This document shows, one piece after another, positions 1 to 5,958 of a stretch of DNA of 10,311 nt. The DNA comes from an uncultured Bacilli bacterium. Its GTDB lineage: Bacteria; Bacillota_I; Bacilli_A; RF39; UBA660. The translations under genes and the position numbers were made by a program. The DNA lies in NCBI GenBank assembly GCA_947630095.1, contig CANRGI010000031.1:1-10311 (forward strand), in the 5' to 3' direction. Position 1 is the stretch's first letter. Every line of letters begins with the position of its first letter. The notes under the pieces were generated by a model. The model saw only the letters and a program-made list of their open reading frames with translations. It searched no databases and was not told the origin of the DNA.

Positions 1-2
1 CA

Positions 3-107
3 GTAGTTTCTCTGAAATCTTGCGTAGAAGTAACAGGAAGTGGTAAAGTAGACGACCCTTATATACCTGTAGATATAGGTGAAGAGTGTGCTTTAGCAGA
101 CAATTAA
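3..107 (+). CDS. C-terminal fragment of a probable exported or pilin-like protein
   Basis: The reading frame is open from the left edge of the window and ends at TAA 105-107, giving the last 34 residues of a protein whose start lies outside. The tail reads VVSLKSCVEVTGSG followed by KVDDPYIPV. This resembles the C-terminal tail (V-x-L-K-S ... TGxGxxxDPY) I recall from surface or prepilin-like proteins of gut Bacillota; that recollection is family knowledge and was not searched. Two cysteines (residues 7 and 28 of the fragment) could form a disulfide if the protein is exported. A link to the PilC-type gene at the other end of the window is possible but only inferred. The other two forward frames are closed at once, which supports this frame. 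The function of the full protein cannot be read from this piece. Confidence 0.5.
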   Translation, partial: VVSLKSCVEVTGSGKVDDPYIPVDIGEECALADN

Positions 108-112
108 AAAGA

Positions 113-176
113 AAAAATATTAATTATATATTTCTATCAAAGATAAATTGAAAGTTATATATTAATTAATATTTTT
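113..176. terminator. AT-only inverted repeat between convergent genes, possible bidirectional terminator
   Basis: AAAAATATTAAT at 113-124 is exactly complementary to ATTAATATTTTT at 165-176. Beyond a 2-nt bulge, further TATAT pairing extends the stem inward. The repeat sits between the stop of the plus-strand fragment (107) and the stop of the minus-strand gene (175-177), and a T-rich run follows in each direction. It could terminate both transcripts. The stem contains no G-C pairs, so it would be weak, and chance is plausible in sequence this AT-rich. Confidence 0.35.
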
Positions 177-846
177 ATTTTGCATTATTAAGGGATTTTA
201 TGTATGATAATCTATTAATTCTATCAGTATCAAATTCATAGGTTGTATCTTGATGTTGGTTTTCTTTTACTAGTTTAGATAAATTATTATAGTTTAATTT
301 AGGAGATACTGAATTAATAAACATATTATATTCTTTTATATCATAGTTTTGATTAAGAGATAAATATATAAGAGAGTATGTTATAGGTAATTTATTTGAG
401 TATTCTTTTAAAGTGTTATAGTCGTAGTTTTTAATATAATTAAATAAAGTAATTATTTCTTTTACAGATAACTTATTAAGTTCAGACATAACACTAATTA
501 AAATAGTATTTATTCTTTCAAACAATAAATGGGGGTTATCTCTTATAGGTTCTATTAAGTTAATATTTAGAGATGTATTTAATATTCCTCTTACTGAGTT
601 TAAATATTCTTCTTTTATATTTCTATCTTTAATTTTAAGTAATTTATTTAAGTGTTTTAAATATTCTTTATTTAAAGTATAACTAGATAAAGGAATTAAA
701 TCTCTTGCATCGTTTGGTAGAATAGTTTTTAAATTATTTGTTTTTAAATTAATAAATCTTAAATCATAAGTTTCTTCGTCAATACCTAAAACATTAAAGT
801 ATTCTAGTGTAAGAGGTATTGTTAGATTATATTTTGTTCTTTTCAT
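175..846 (-). CDS. Unrecognised 223-residue protein
   Basis: I do not recognise a family. The product is charged and mostly alpha-helical in appearance, rich in Leu, Asn, Lys and Ile, with no obvious signal peptide, membrane segment, cysteine or catalytic motif, so it is probably cytoplasmic. The open frame can be extended three codons to a GTG at 855, but ATG at 846 is preferred: GGGTG lies about 6 nt upstream of it, and a promoter -10 at 865-870 puts the expected transcript start at about 858, leaving no leader for the GTG. The gene is expressed alone. It lies downstream of the terminated tRNA-Lys unit, has its own promoter, and converges on the upstream fragment with an AT hairpin at its stop. 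Codon usage matches its neighbours, including GAC in the Asp-Glu pair, so there is no sign of recent transfer. Confidence 0.75.
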   Translation of the reverse strand: MKRTKYNLTIPLTLEYFNVLGIDEETYDLRFINLKTNNLKTILPNDARDLIPLSSYTLNKEYLKHLNKLLKIKDRNIKEEYLNSVRGILNTSLNINLIEPIRDNPHLLFERINTILISVMSELNKLSVKEIITLFNYIKNYDYNTLKEYSNKLPITYSLIYLSLNQNYDIKEYNMFINSVSPKLNYNNLSKLVKENQHQDTTYEFDTDRINRLSYIKSLNNAK

Positions 847-864
847 TTTTTTCACCCGTCAATG

Positions 865-893
865 ATAATACAATATAATAAAATAAAAGTCAA
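865..893 (-). promoter_or_regulatory. SigA-type promoter of the 175-846 gene
   Basis: On the minus strand, TTGACT (888-893) is separated by exactly 17 nt from TATTAT (865-870). Each is one mismatch from the vegetative sigma factor consensus. The predicted start near 858 gives a leader of only about 11 nt, just enough to hold the GGGTG ribosome site before ATG 846. Confidence 0.65.
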
Positions 894-894
894 A

Positions 895-923
895 TAAAAA
901 AGAGCCTGACATTTAATTCAGGC
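895..923 (-). terminator. Intrinsic terminator of tRNA-Lys
   Basis: Read on the minus strand, GCCTGA (918-923) and TCAGGC (904-909) form a perfect 6-bp stem with an 8-nt loop, followed by TCTTTTTT. It lies 17 nt beyond the encoded CCA end of the tRNA and separates the tRNA transcript from the following minus-strand gene. Confidence 0.85.
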
Positions 924-940
924 GAGGTGATTTAATAAAT

Positions 941-1016
941 TGGTGGTCCCTTAGGGATTTGAACCCTAGACCCACCGATTAAGAGTCGGTTGCTCTACCA
1001 ACTGAGCTAAGGGACC
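941..1016 (-). tRNA. tRNA-Lys, anticodon CUU
   Basis: The reverse complement gives a complete 76-nt cloverleaf. The acceptor stem GGTCCCT pairs with AGGGACC and is followed by encoded CCA. The D arm contains AGCTCAGTTGGTAGAGC. The anticodon stem ACCGA/TCGGT encloses loop CTCTTAA, and the T arm carries GGTTCAAATCC. The anticodon CTT (981-983) reads AAG, a minor Lys codon in this AT-rich genome. The gene has its own promoter (1036-1065) and terminator (895-923), so it is a single-gene unit. Confidence 0.97.
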
Positions 1017-1035
1017 TTTTTGCTTTACGTGTAAG

Positions 1036-1065
1036 ATTATAACACATAATTACCTTTTATTTCAA
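1036..1065 (-). promoter_or_regulatory. Promoter of tRNA-Lys
   Basis: On the minus strand, TTGAAA (1060-1065), an 18-nt spacer and a perfect TATAAT (1036-1041) preceded by TGT form an extended -10. The start is expected about 13 nt before the tRNA 5' end. Its -35 is only 7 bp from the -35 of the divergent ruvX promoter, so the two promoters stand back to back. Confidence 0.7.
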
Positions 1066-1072
1066 TAGTTTG

Positions 1073-1101
1073 TTGTAAAAATGATTTAAAAATGATAAAA
1101 T
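1073..1101 (+). promoter_or_regulatory. Promoter of the ruvX operon
   Basis: TTGTAA (1073-1078), a 17-nt spacer and an extended -10 TGA-TAAAAT (1093-1101). The predicted start near 1108 gives a leader of about 17 nt that contains GGTGGGG before ATG 1125. A more upstream in-frame ATG at 1092 lies inside this promoter and so cannot be on the transcript. Confidence 0.55.
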
Positions 1102-1124
1102 ACTTTTATGGGTGGGGAAGTATA

Positions 1125-1547
1125 ATGAGAATTTTAGGTATGGACTATGGAGAAAAAACATTAGGAATTAGTTTAAGTGACGAAGCATTTATAATAGCGA
1201 GTCCTATTGAAACTATTAGATATAAAGATAAATGTGAATTATTTAGTAAATTAGATAAATACTTTAAGGAATATGAAATTCAAATTATAGTGTTAGGTAA
1301 CCCTCTTAATTTAGATGGAAGTATTAGTAAAAGAAGTGAAGAGACTATTCTTTTTAAAAAAGAGTTAGAAAGCAGATATAATATAGAAGTAGTATTAGAA
1401 GACGAGAGATTAACTAGTGTTATTGTAAATAATATGCTAATATCTAATAATACAAGTAGAGAAAATCGTAAAAGAGTAGTAGATAAACTTGCAAGTAGTG
1501 TAATACTTCAAGGGTATTTAGATAGGATGTGTAAAAATGGAAGATAA
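1125..1547 (+). CDS. ruvX: RuvX/YqgF-family nuclease, 16S rRNA processing / putative Holliday junction resolvase
   Basis: The product is 140 residues, the usual length for this RNase H-fold family. Members are implicated in 16S rRNA 5'-end maturation and have been proposed as Holliday junction resolvases. Visible motifs are RILGMDYGEKTLGISLS at the N terminus with catalytic-type Asp7, VLGNPLNLDGS (57-67), EDERLTS (92-98), and VDKLASSVILQGYLD near the end with Asp120. These are the acidic motifs expected in order. ATG 1125 is chosen because family members start MRILG-x-D-x-G and because it follows a purine-rich GGTGGGGAAG site. It is the first gene of the operon and overlaps yrzB by 11 nt. In B. 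subtilis the equivalent yrrK follows alaS and yrzL; here it follows a divergent tRNA gene. Confidence 0.95.
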   Translation: MRILGMDYGEKTLGISLSDEAFIIASPIETIRYKDKCELFSKLDKYFKEYEIQIIVLGNPLNLDGSISKRSEETILFKKELESRYNIEVVLEDERLTSVIVNNMLISNNTSRENRKRVVDKLASSVILQGYLDRMCKNGR

Positions 1548-1791
1548 CAAACTTATATTGATAGAAAATGGAGAAGAAAAAGAGTATAGAATACTATTTA
1601 CAATAGAAGATGTTAATAGTAAAAATTATATAGTTTATACTAATGACGAAGTAAATTCAAATGGAGACACGCTTACTTATGCAGGAATATATGAAGAAAC
1701 TGAAAATGGTATTAAGTTAAGTTCTATTAAAGACGATAAAGAATGGGAATTTATTGTAGATGTTGTTAATAGTATACAAAATGAGGAGTAG
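1537..1791 (+). CDS. yrzB: DUF1292 family protein YrzB
   Basis: The product is 84 residues and matches the small DUF1292 family in length, composition and position between ruvX and mltG. Family-like features are an N-terminal acidic strand segment (LILIENGEEKEYRILFTIE), a central YIVYTNDE, and an acidic tail, giving a small acidic beta-rich protein with no cysteine or membrane segment. Its molecular role is not established in any organism I know of. It starts within the end of ruvX, with AGGATG about 9 nt upstream, and ends 3 nt before mltG, so translational coupling is likely. Both Asp-acidic pairs (N-D-E and K-D-D) use GAC for the first Asp, as elsewhere in the window. Confidence 0.88.
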   Translation: MEDNKLILIENGEEKEYRILFTIEDVNSKNYIVYTNDEVNSNGDTLTYAGIYEETENGIKLSSIKDDKEWEFIVDVVNSIQNEE

Positions 1792-1794
1792 TTT

Positions 1795-2874
1795 ATGAGA
1801 AAGAATAGTGTAAAAAGGGTTATTTTGGTTTTAATATTAATCATATTAATTATGATTACTTCAGTAATAGGTATAACTTATTATGAGATAAGTCCTAAAG
1901 ATAAAAATGGAGTAGAAGTAGAATTTGTAGTAAATAATGGAGAAGTAGTAAATCAAGTATTTGAAAGATTAGAAAGTGATGGAATAATTAAAAGTGCTTT
2001 ATTTATGAAAATATATAGTAAAATGGTCGGGGGATTAGAAGTACAAGCAGGTACATATAAAATAAGTGCTAGTATGAATATTATGACAATACATAGTATA
2101 TTAAGTGGGAATAGTATTTCTAATAAAGAAACATTTACTATGACATTTAAAGAAGGAGAAAATGTAAGAGATTTAATAAGTTTAATTACAAGTAATACAA
2201 ATATAACTAAAGAAGAAATATTAAATAAATTAAGTGATAATGATTATTTAGATAGTTTAATAAGTAAATATTGGTTTTTAAGTGAAGAAATTAAAAATGA
2301 AGATATATATTATTCACTAGAAGGGTATTTATTTCCTAATACTTATGAATTTTATAAAGATGCAACATTAGAAGATATATTAGGTAAGATGTTAGACGAA
2401 ACTAATAAACAATTAGAAAAATATAGAAGTGATATAGAAAGTAGTGAGTATTCAGTTCATAAATTGTTAACACTTGCTAGTATAGTAGAGTTAGAAAGTA
2501 ATAATATAGAAGATAGGGCTAATATAGCGGGTGTATTTACTAATAGACTTAGAGATGGATGGGCTTTAGAAAGTTGTGTTTCTACATTTTATGCTTTCAA
2601 TATAAATATGGGTGAAAGAGATTTAAAAATGAGTGAGATAACTGATTGTTCAACCAAATATAATACAAGATGTAGTTCATTTAAAGGTTTACCAGTAGGG
2701 CCTATTGGAAATGCTGGAATAGTATCGATAGAAGCAACATTACACCCTGCTAATCACGATTATTATTTCTTTGCATCAGATAAGAATATGAAAACATATT
2801 TTAGTAAAACTAATAGTGAACACGAAAGCACAGTTGCTAAATTAAAAAGGGAGGGACTTTGGCTTGAATATTAA
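1795..2874 (+). CDS. mltG: Endolytic murein transglycosylase MltG (YceG-like)
   Basis: The 359-residue protein has a short basic N terminus, one membrane anchor (about residues 9-30) and an extracytoplasmic YceG domain. MltG cuts nascent glycan strands near the membrane and so limits their length. Visible motifs are EGYLFPNTYEF (176-186), ASIVELES (228-235) with the likely catalytic Glu232, VFTNRLRDGWAL (247-258), GLPVGPIGNAG (298-308) and SIEATLHPA (311-319). Oddities: the usual region with an S-D-x-T core reads S-C-V-S-T (260-264), so the conserved Asp is not evident, and three cysteines (261, 285, 293) lie in the domain that would be outside the cell. The ribosome site GAGGAG spans the yrzB stop. 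The end overlaps trmR by 11 nt. Confidence 0.95.
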   Translation: MRKNSVKRVILVLILIILIMITSVIGITYYEISPKDKNGVEVEFVVNNGEVVNQVFERLESDGIIKSALFMKIYSKMVGGLEVQAGTYKISASMNIMTIHSILSGNSISNKETFTMTFKEGENVRDLISLITSNTNITKEEILNKLSDNDYLDSLISKYWFLSEEIKNEDIYYSLEGYLFPNTYEFYKDATLEDILGKMLDETNKQLEKYRSDIESSEYSVHKLLTLASIVELESNNIEDRANIAGVFTNRLRDGWALESCVSTFYAFNINMGERDLKMSEITDCSTKYNTRCSSFKGLPVGPIGNAGIVSIEATLHPANHDYYFFASDKNMKTYFSKTNSEHESTVAKLKREGLWLEY

Positions 2875-3448
2875 TAAACTTATAGAAGATATGGAAGTTT
2901 ATGCTAAAGAGAGGAATGTTCCTATAATGGTGGAACCTTCTCTTTTATATATATTAGATTATATAAAGAATAATAATATAAAAAGTGTACTTGAAATAGG
3001 TACAGCAATAGGCTATAGCGCCATTAGGATGTGTGATGCTGGGGCAAAAGTTACTACTATAGAAAGAGATAAAACACGATATGAAAAAGCACTAGAAAAT
3101 GTTAAAAAAGCAGGTATGGAAAGCGATATTAAACTAATATTTAGTGATGCTTTTGATACTAATATAACTAGTAAATTTGATTTAATACTAATAGATGCTG
3201 CTAAGGGGAAAAATAAAGAGTTTGTAGATAAATTTAAATGTAATTTAAATAATAATGCTATTATAATAATAGATAATGTAGATTTTCACGGGTATGTACA
3301 TAATAGTGAAAGTATTAAATCTAGGAATTTAAGAAGTTTAGTAAGAAAGATAGAAAGATTTTTAGATTATTTAGATAATCAAAGTGAGTTTATAGTTAGT
3401 AAAGTTAATTTAGGAGATGGGTTAATTGTTTTAAAGGAGAATAAGTAA
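2864..3448 (+). CDS. trmR: tRNA 5-hydroxyuridine methyltransferase TrmR (YrrM-type O-methyltransferase)
   Basis: A class I SAM-dependent O-methyltransferase of 194 residues. The SAM-binding motif I is VLEIGTAIGYSAI (42-54), with acidic ribose-binding Glu67. LILIDAAKGK (107-116) and IIIDNVDFHG (134-143) supply Asp111, Asp137 and Asn138, expected to bind the metal ion as in catechol-O-methyltransferase-like enzymes. B. subtilis YrrM (TrmR) methylates 5-hydroxyuridine at tRNA wobble position 34 to give 5-methoxyuridine, and the two U32 genes that follow make the hydroxyuridine. This neighbourhood is the main support for TrmR over a generic methyltransferase. Translation starts at TTG 2864 inside the end of mltG, supported by GGGAGGG 8 nt upstream. 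The stop directly abuts the next ATG. Confidence 0.88.
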   Translation: MNINKLIEDMEVYAKERNVPIMVEPSLLYILDYIKNNNIKSVLEIGTAIGYSAIRMCDAGAKVTTIERDKTRYEKALENVKKAGMESDIKLIFSDAFDTNITSKFDLILIDAAKGKNKEFVDKFKCNLNNNAIIIIDNVDFHGYVHNSESIKSRNLRSLVRKIERFLDYLDNQSEFIVSKVNLGDGLIVLKENK

Positions 3449-4234
3449 ATGAATAAATATTTTATGATACCTAGAGAAAAAGATTTAAATAAGTATAAAG
3501 AAAATATAATATTACCAATAGAAGAATTTAGTATTGGGTTTGATGTCTATTATAGTGTAAAAGAAATTAATAAAATATCTAGTGAAAGAGAAACTTCAGT
3601 TATAATTAATAAATTATTACATAAAAAAGAATTAAATAAAGTAATAGAAGTAATAAAAGAACTTAAAAATATAAAATATTATTTCATAGAAGATTTAGGA
3701 CTTATTAATTATATAAATAAAGAAAATATAGTTTTATATCAAAATCATATATTAAGTAATTATGAAAGTATAAGGGCATATAAAGACTTAGGTATTAAAA
3801 ATATTATGATATCTAATGAGTTAACAATAGAGGAAATATGTGAGATAAAGGATAAGACTAATAGTAATTTATTTTATATGTTTATAAGTAGGAATACTTT
3901 ACTATATAGTAATAGAAAGTTAGTAAGTAGTTATAATGAATATAAGTGTGCATTTATGAATAAAAAGAGTATTATAAAAGAAGATGTAAGTGGGAAAGAA
4001 TTAATAATAAAAGAAGAAGGAGATAGTACTTTAATATTTGATAAAAATATTTTTAGCGCTAATGAAGTGGTTAAATTATTAGATAATATAAATTTAGTAA
4101 TTAACTTTAGTAATATGAATGAATTTGAAGAAGATAAGATATTAAATAATTATAAAAAAGATAATTTAGGGTTAGAAATAGACGATTATTTTTTAAAAAA
4201 TAAAATAGGATATAAAATAAGTGATATAAAGTGA
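3449..4234 (+). CDS. trhP1: U32-family-like protein, probable YrrN/TrhP1 counterpart in tRNA U34 hydroxylation
   Basis: The product is 261 residues, somewhat shorter than B. subtilis YrrN (roughly 300). It occupies the yrrN position between trmR and the clear U32 gene and shares U32-like barrel segments, such as VIINKLLHKKEL near residue 50 and a Y-x-x-x-R-A-Y-K-D-L-G-I-K-N-I-M-I-S stretch near 105-121. The cluster of four cysteines that binds iron-sulfur in the partner is absent; only one cysteine (about 166) is visible, so it is unlikely to carry that cluster alone. Known biology: YrrN and YrrO are both needed for prephenate-dependent 5-hydroxyuridine synthesis in B. subtilis. The ATG directly follows the trmR stop, with AAGGAG 10 nt upstream. 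Sequence divergence makes the assignment depend largely on context. Confidence 0.65.
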   Translation: MNKYFMIPREKDLNKYKENIILPIEEFSIGFDVYYSVKEINKISSERETSVIINKLLHKKELNKVIEVIKELKNIKYYFIEDLGLINYINKENIVLYQNHILSNYESIRAYKDLGIKNIMISNELTIEEICEIKDKTNSNLFYMFISRNTLLYSNRKLVSSYNEYKCAFMNKKSIIKEDVSGKELIIKEEGDSTLIFDKNIFSANEVVKLLDNINLVINFSNMNEFEEDKILNNYKKDNLGLEIDDYFLKNKIGYKISDIK

Positions 4235-4243
4235 GGTGTAAAT

Positions 4244-5416
4244 ATGGTTGAAGTATTAAGTCCTGCTGGGAATTTAGAGAAACTCAAATGGGCGCTTATG
4301 TACGGGGCAGATGCTGTTTATATTGGGGGAGAAGACTATAGTTTAAGGGCAAATGCAGGTAATTTTACTATAAATGAAATAAAAGAAGCAGTTTCTTTTG
4401 CCCATAATTTAGGTAAAAAGGTTTATATAACTACTAATATAATATTTCATAATGAAGATATAAAGAATTTAGACGATTATTTAATTACTTTAAGTGATAT
4501 TGGAGTAGATGCTTATATAGTAAGTGATTTAGCAGTTATAAAACGTATAAATGAACTTAAATTAAAGCCAGAGATACATATAAGTACACAAGAGTCAACA
4601 ATTAATAGGGGTTCAGCAGAGTTTTTTAAGAATTTAGGGGCAAGTCGTGTAGTGCTAGGGCGTGAAGCAAGTAGAGAAGATATAATAGATATAAAAGAAA
4701 ATGTAGATATTGAGTTAGAAGTTTTTGTTCACGGGGCAATGTGTATCAGTTATAGTGGTAGATGTGTTTTATCTAATTATGTAACTAAAAGAGACGCGAA
4801 CAGGGGAGGATGCGCACAGGTGTGTAGGTTTAACTTTAATGTACCAAGTGAAAATATAAGTGACTATCAAATATGCTCTAAGGATTTATGTATGATAGAT
4901 TATGTTAGTGATTTAATAGATATAGGAGTAAATTCATTAAAAATTGAAGGGAGAATGAGAAGTTTATACTATATAGCAACTGTTGTAAATTCATATAAAA
5001 ATATAGTAAATAAAAAATTAAATAATAATTTAACTAAAGAAGATATAGAATATTATAAAAAGGTTTTGAATAGATTATCTAATAGGGAAAATACTGCTAT
5101 TTTTTATGCTTCTAAACCTGGAGCGAGTGAGCAATACTATACAGGTAGAAAGGAAGAGAGTAATCAAGACTTTTTAGGTATAGTGCTAGAATACAATAAT
5201 GGATATGCTAAAGTAGAAGAGAGAAATAACTTTAAAATAGATAGTGAAATAGAAGTATTTAGTCCTATAAATAGTGCTAGAAAGTTTAAAGTAAGTGAAA
5301 TAATAAATGAAAATGGGGAAAAAGTTATGAGTGCTAAACATCCTCAAGAAATATTAAAGATAAAAGTACCATTTGAAGTACAAAAGAACGATATATTACG
5401 AGTGCCTATATATTGA
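4244..5416 (+). CDS. trhP2: U32-family tRNA hydroxylation protein TrhP2 (YrrO)
   Basis: The 390-residue protein is a clear U32 member, slightly shorter than typical YrrO. It opens with LSPAGNLEKLKWALMYGADAV (5-25). The hallmark central region EVFVHGAMCISYSGRC (159-174) is followed by NRGGCAQVCRF (186-196), giving Cys167, Cys174, Cys190 and Cys194, expected ligands of an iron-sulfur cluster, then LKIEGRMRS (232-240). A small beta domain follows from about residue 300. U32 proteins were named as peptidases, but this branch acts in prephenate-dependent hydroxylation of wobble uridine. The ribosome site GAGGTG overlaps the TGA of the preceding gene, 5 nt before ATG, so the two U32 genes are coupled. 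The gene ends with TGA inside the greA -35 box, and no terminator follows. Confidence 0.9.
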   Translation: MVEVLSPAGNLEKLKWALMYGADAVYIGGEDYSLRANAGNFTINEIKEAVSFAHNLGKKVYITTNIIFHNEDIKNLDDYLITLSDIGVDAYIVSDLAVIKRINELKLKPEIHISTQESTINRGSAEFFKNLGASRVVLGREASREDIIDIKENVDIELEVFVHGAMCISYSGRCVLSNYVTKRDANRGGCAQVCRFNFNVPSENISDYQICSKDLCMIDYVSDLIDIGVNSLKIEGRMRSLYYIATVVNSYKNIVNKKLNNNLTKEDIEYYKKVLNRLSNRENTAIFYASKPGASEQYYTGRKEESNQDFLGIVLEYNNGYAKVEERNNFKIDSEIEVFSPINSARKFKVSEIINENGEKVMSAKHPQEILKIKVPFEVQKNDILRVPIY

Positions 5417-5441
5417 CAAAATCGTTAAATTTTGGTATTAT
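5413..5441 (+). promoter_or_regulatory. SigA-type promoter of greA-tig
   Basis: A perfect TTGACA (5413-5418), a 17-nt spacer and TATTAT (5436-5441). The -35 box contains the TGA stop of trhP2 (5414-5416). With a start near 5448 the leader is about 22 nt and carries AAAGGAGA before ATG 5470. This is the closest match to consensus on the plus strand in the window, as would suit strongly expressed greA and tig. Confidence 0.8.
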
Positions 5442-5469
5442 TGAAAATTGTTAAAGGAGAAGATAATAA

Positions 5470-5943
5470 ATGAAACAAAAAGAATTTTTTCTTACAAGTG
5501 AGGGTTTCTTAGAATTAGAAACTGAACTTAATTATTTAAAGACAGATAAAAGAGAAGAAGTTTTAAATACATTAAAAGAAGCACGTTCTTTAGGAGATTT
5601 GAGTGAGAACTCAGAATATGATAATGCAAGAGAAGAACAAGGTAAGTTAGAGGGTAGAATAAAAGAGATAGAATATATATTAGAACACGCGGTAATTATA
5701 AATGAAGAAGCAAGTGAAAAAGGTGTTGTAAATATAGGAAGTACTGTTAAACTTCAATATGAAGGAGAAGACGACATAGAAGAATATAAGATAGTTGGTA
5801 GTCAAGAAGCAGACCCATTTAATAATAAAATATCTAATGAAAGCCCTATTGCACACGCTATACTTAATAAAAAAATAGGTAGTGTAGTTGAAGTAAGCAG
5901 TCCAGATGGTGTTTATAAAGTTAAAATAATAGATGTAGCATAA
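5470..5943 (+). CDS. greA: Transcription elongation factor GreA
   Basis: The 157-residue protein is the normal length for GreA, which inserts a coiled coil into the RNA polymerase secondary channel and stimulates cleavage of backtracked RNA. Residues 1-75 form the coiled coil, with the acidic tip GDLSENSEY (42-50) carrying Asp43 and Glu46, the residues expected to coordinate the catalytic magnesium. The C-terminal FKBP-like domain shows VGSQEADP (109-116) and ISNESPIAHAIL (121-132). The ATG follows AAAGGAGA at a normal distance. It has its own strong promoter and sits 15 nt before tig with no terminator between. In B. subtilis udk lies between yrrO and greA; here it is missing. Confidence 0.98.
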   Translation: MKQKEFFLTSEGFLELETELNYLKTDKREEVLNTLKEARSLGDLSENSEYDNAREEQGKLEGRIKEIEYILEHAVIINEEASEKGVVNIGSTVKLQYEGEDDIEEYKIVGSQEADPFNNKISNESPIAHAILNKKIGSVVEVSSPDGVYKVKIIDVA

Positions 5944-5958
5944 GTTAGGAGGAATATA

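Noticed and set aside
847..855. GTG at 855 as start of the minus-strand gene
   Set aside because: It has no ribosome site and would be almost at the predicted transcript start; ATG 846 has GGGTG at proper spacing.
1092..1124. Upstream in-frame ATG at 1092 as the ruvX start
   Set aside because: It lies inside the predicted promoter -10, lacks a ribosome site, and would add 11 residues before the normal family start MRILG; ATG 1125 fits better.
1017..1124. T-box or other riboswitch ahead of ruvX
   Set aside because: The space is filled by two divergent promoters and the leader is only about 17 nt, too short for a riboswitch.
3449..5416. Peptidase or collagenase function for the two U32 genes
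   Set aside because: The peptidase label is historical; the trmR neighbour and the cysteine pattern of the second protein support tRNA wobble hydroxylation.
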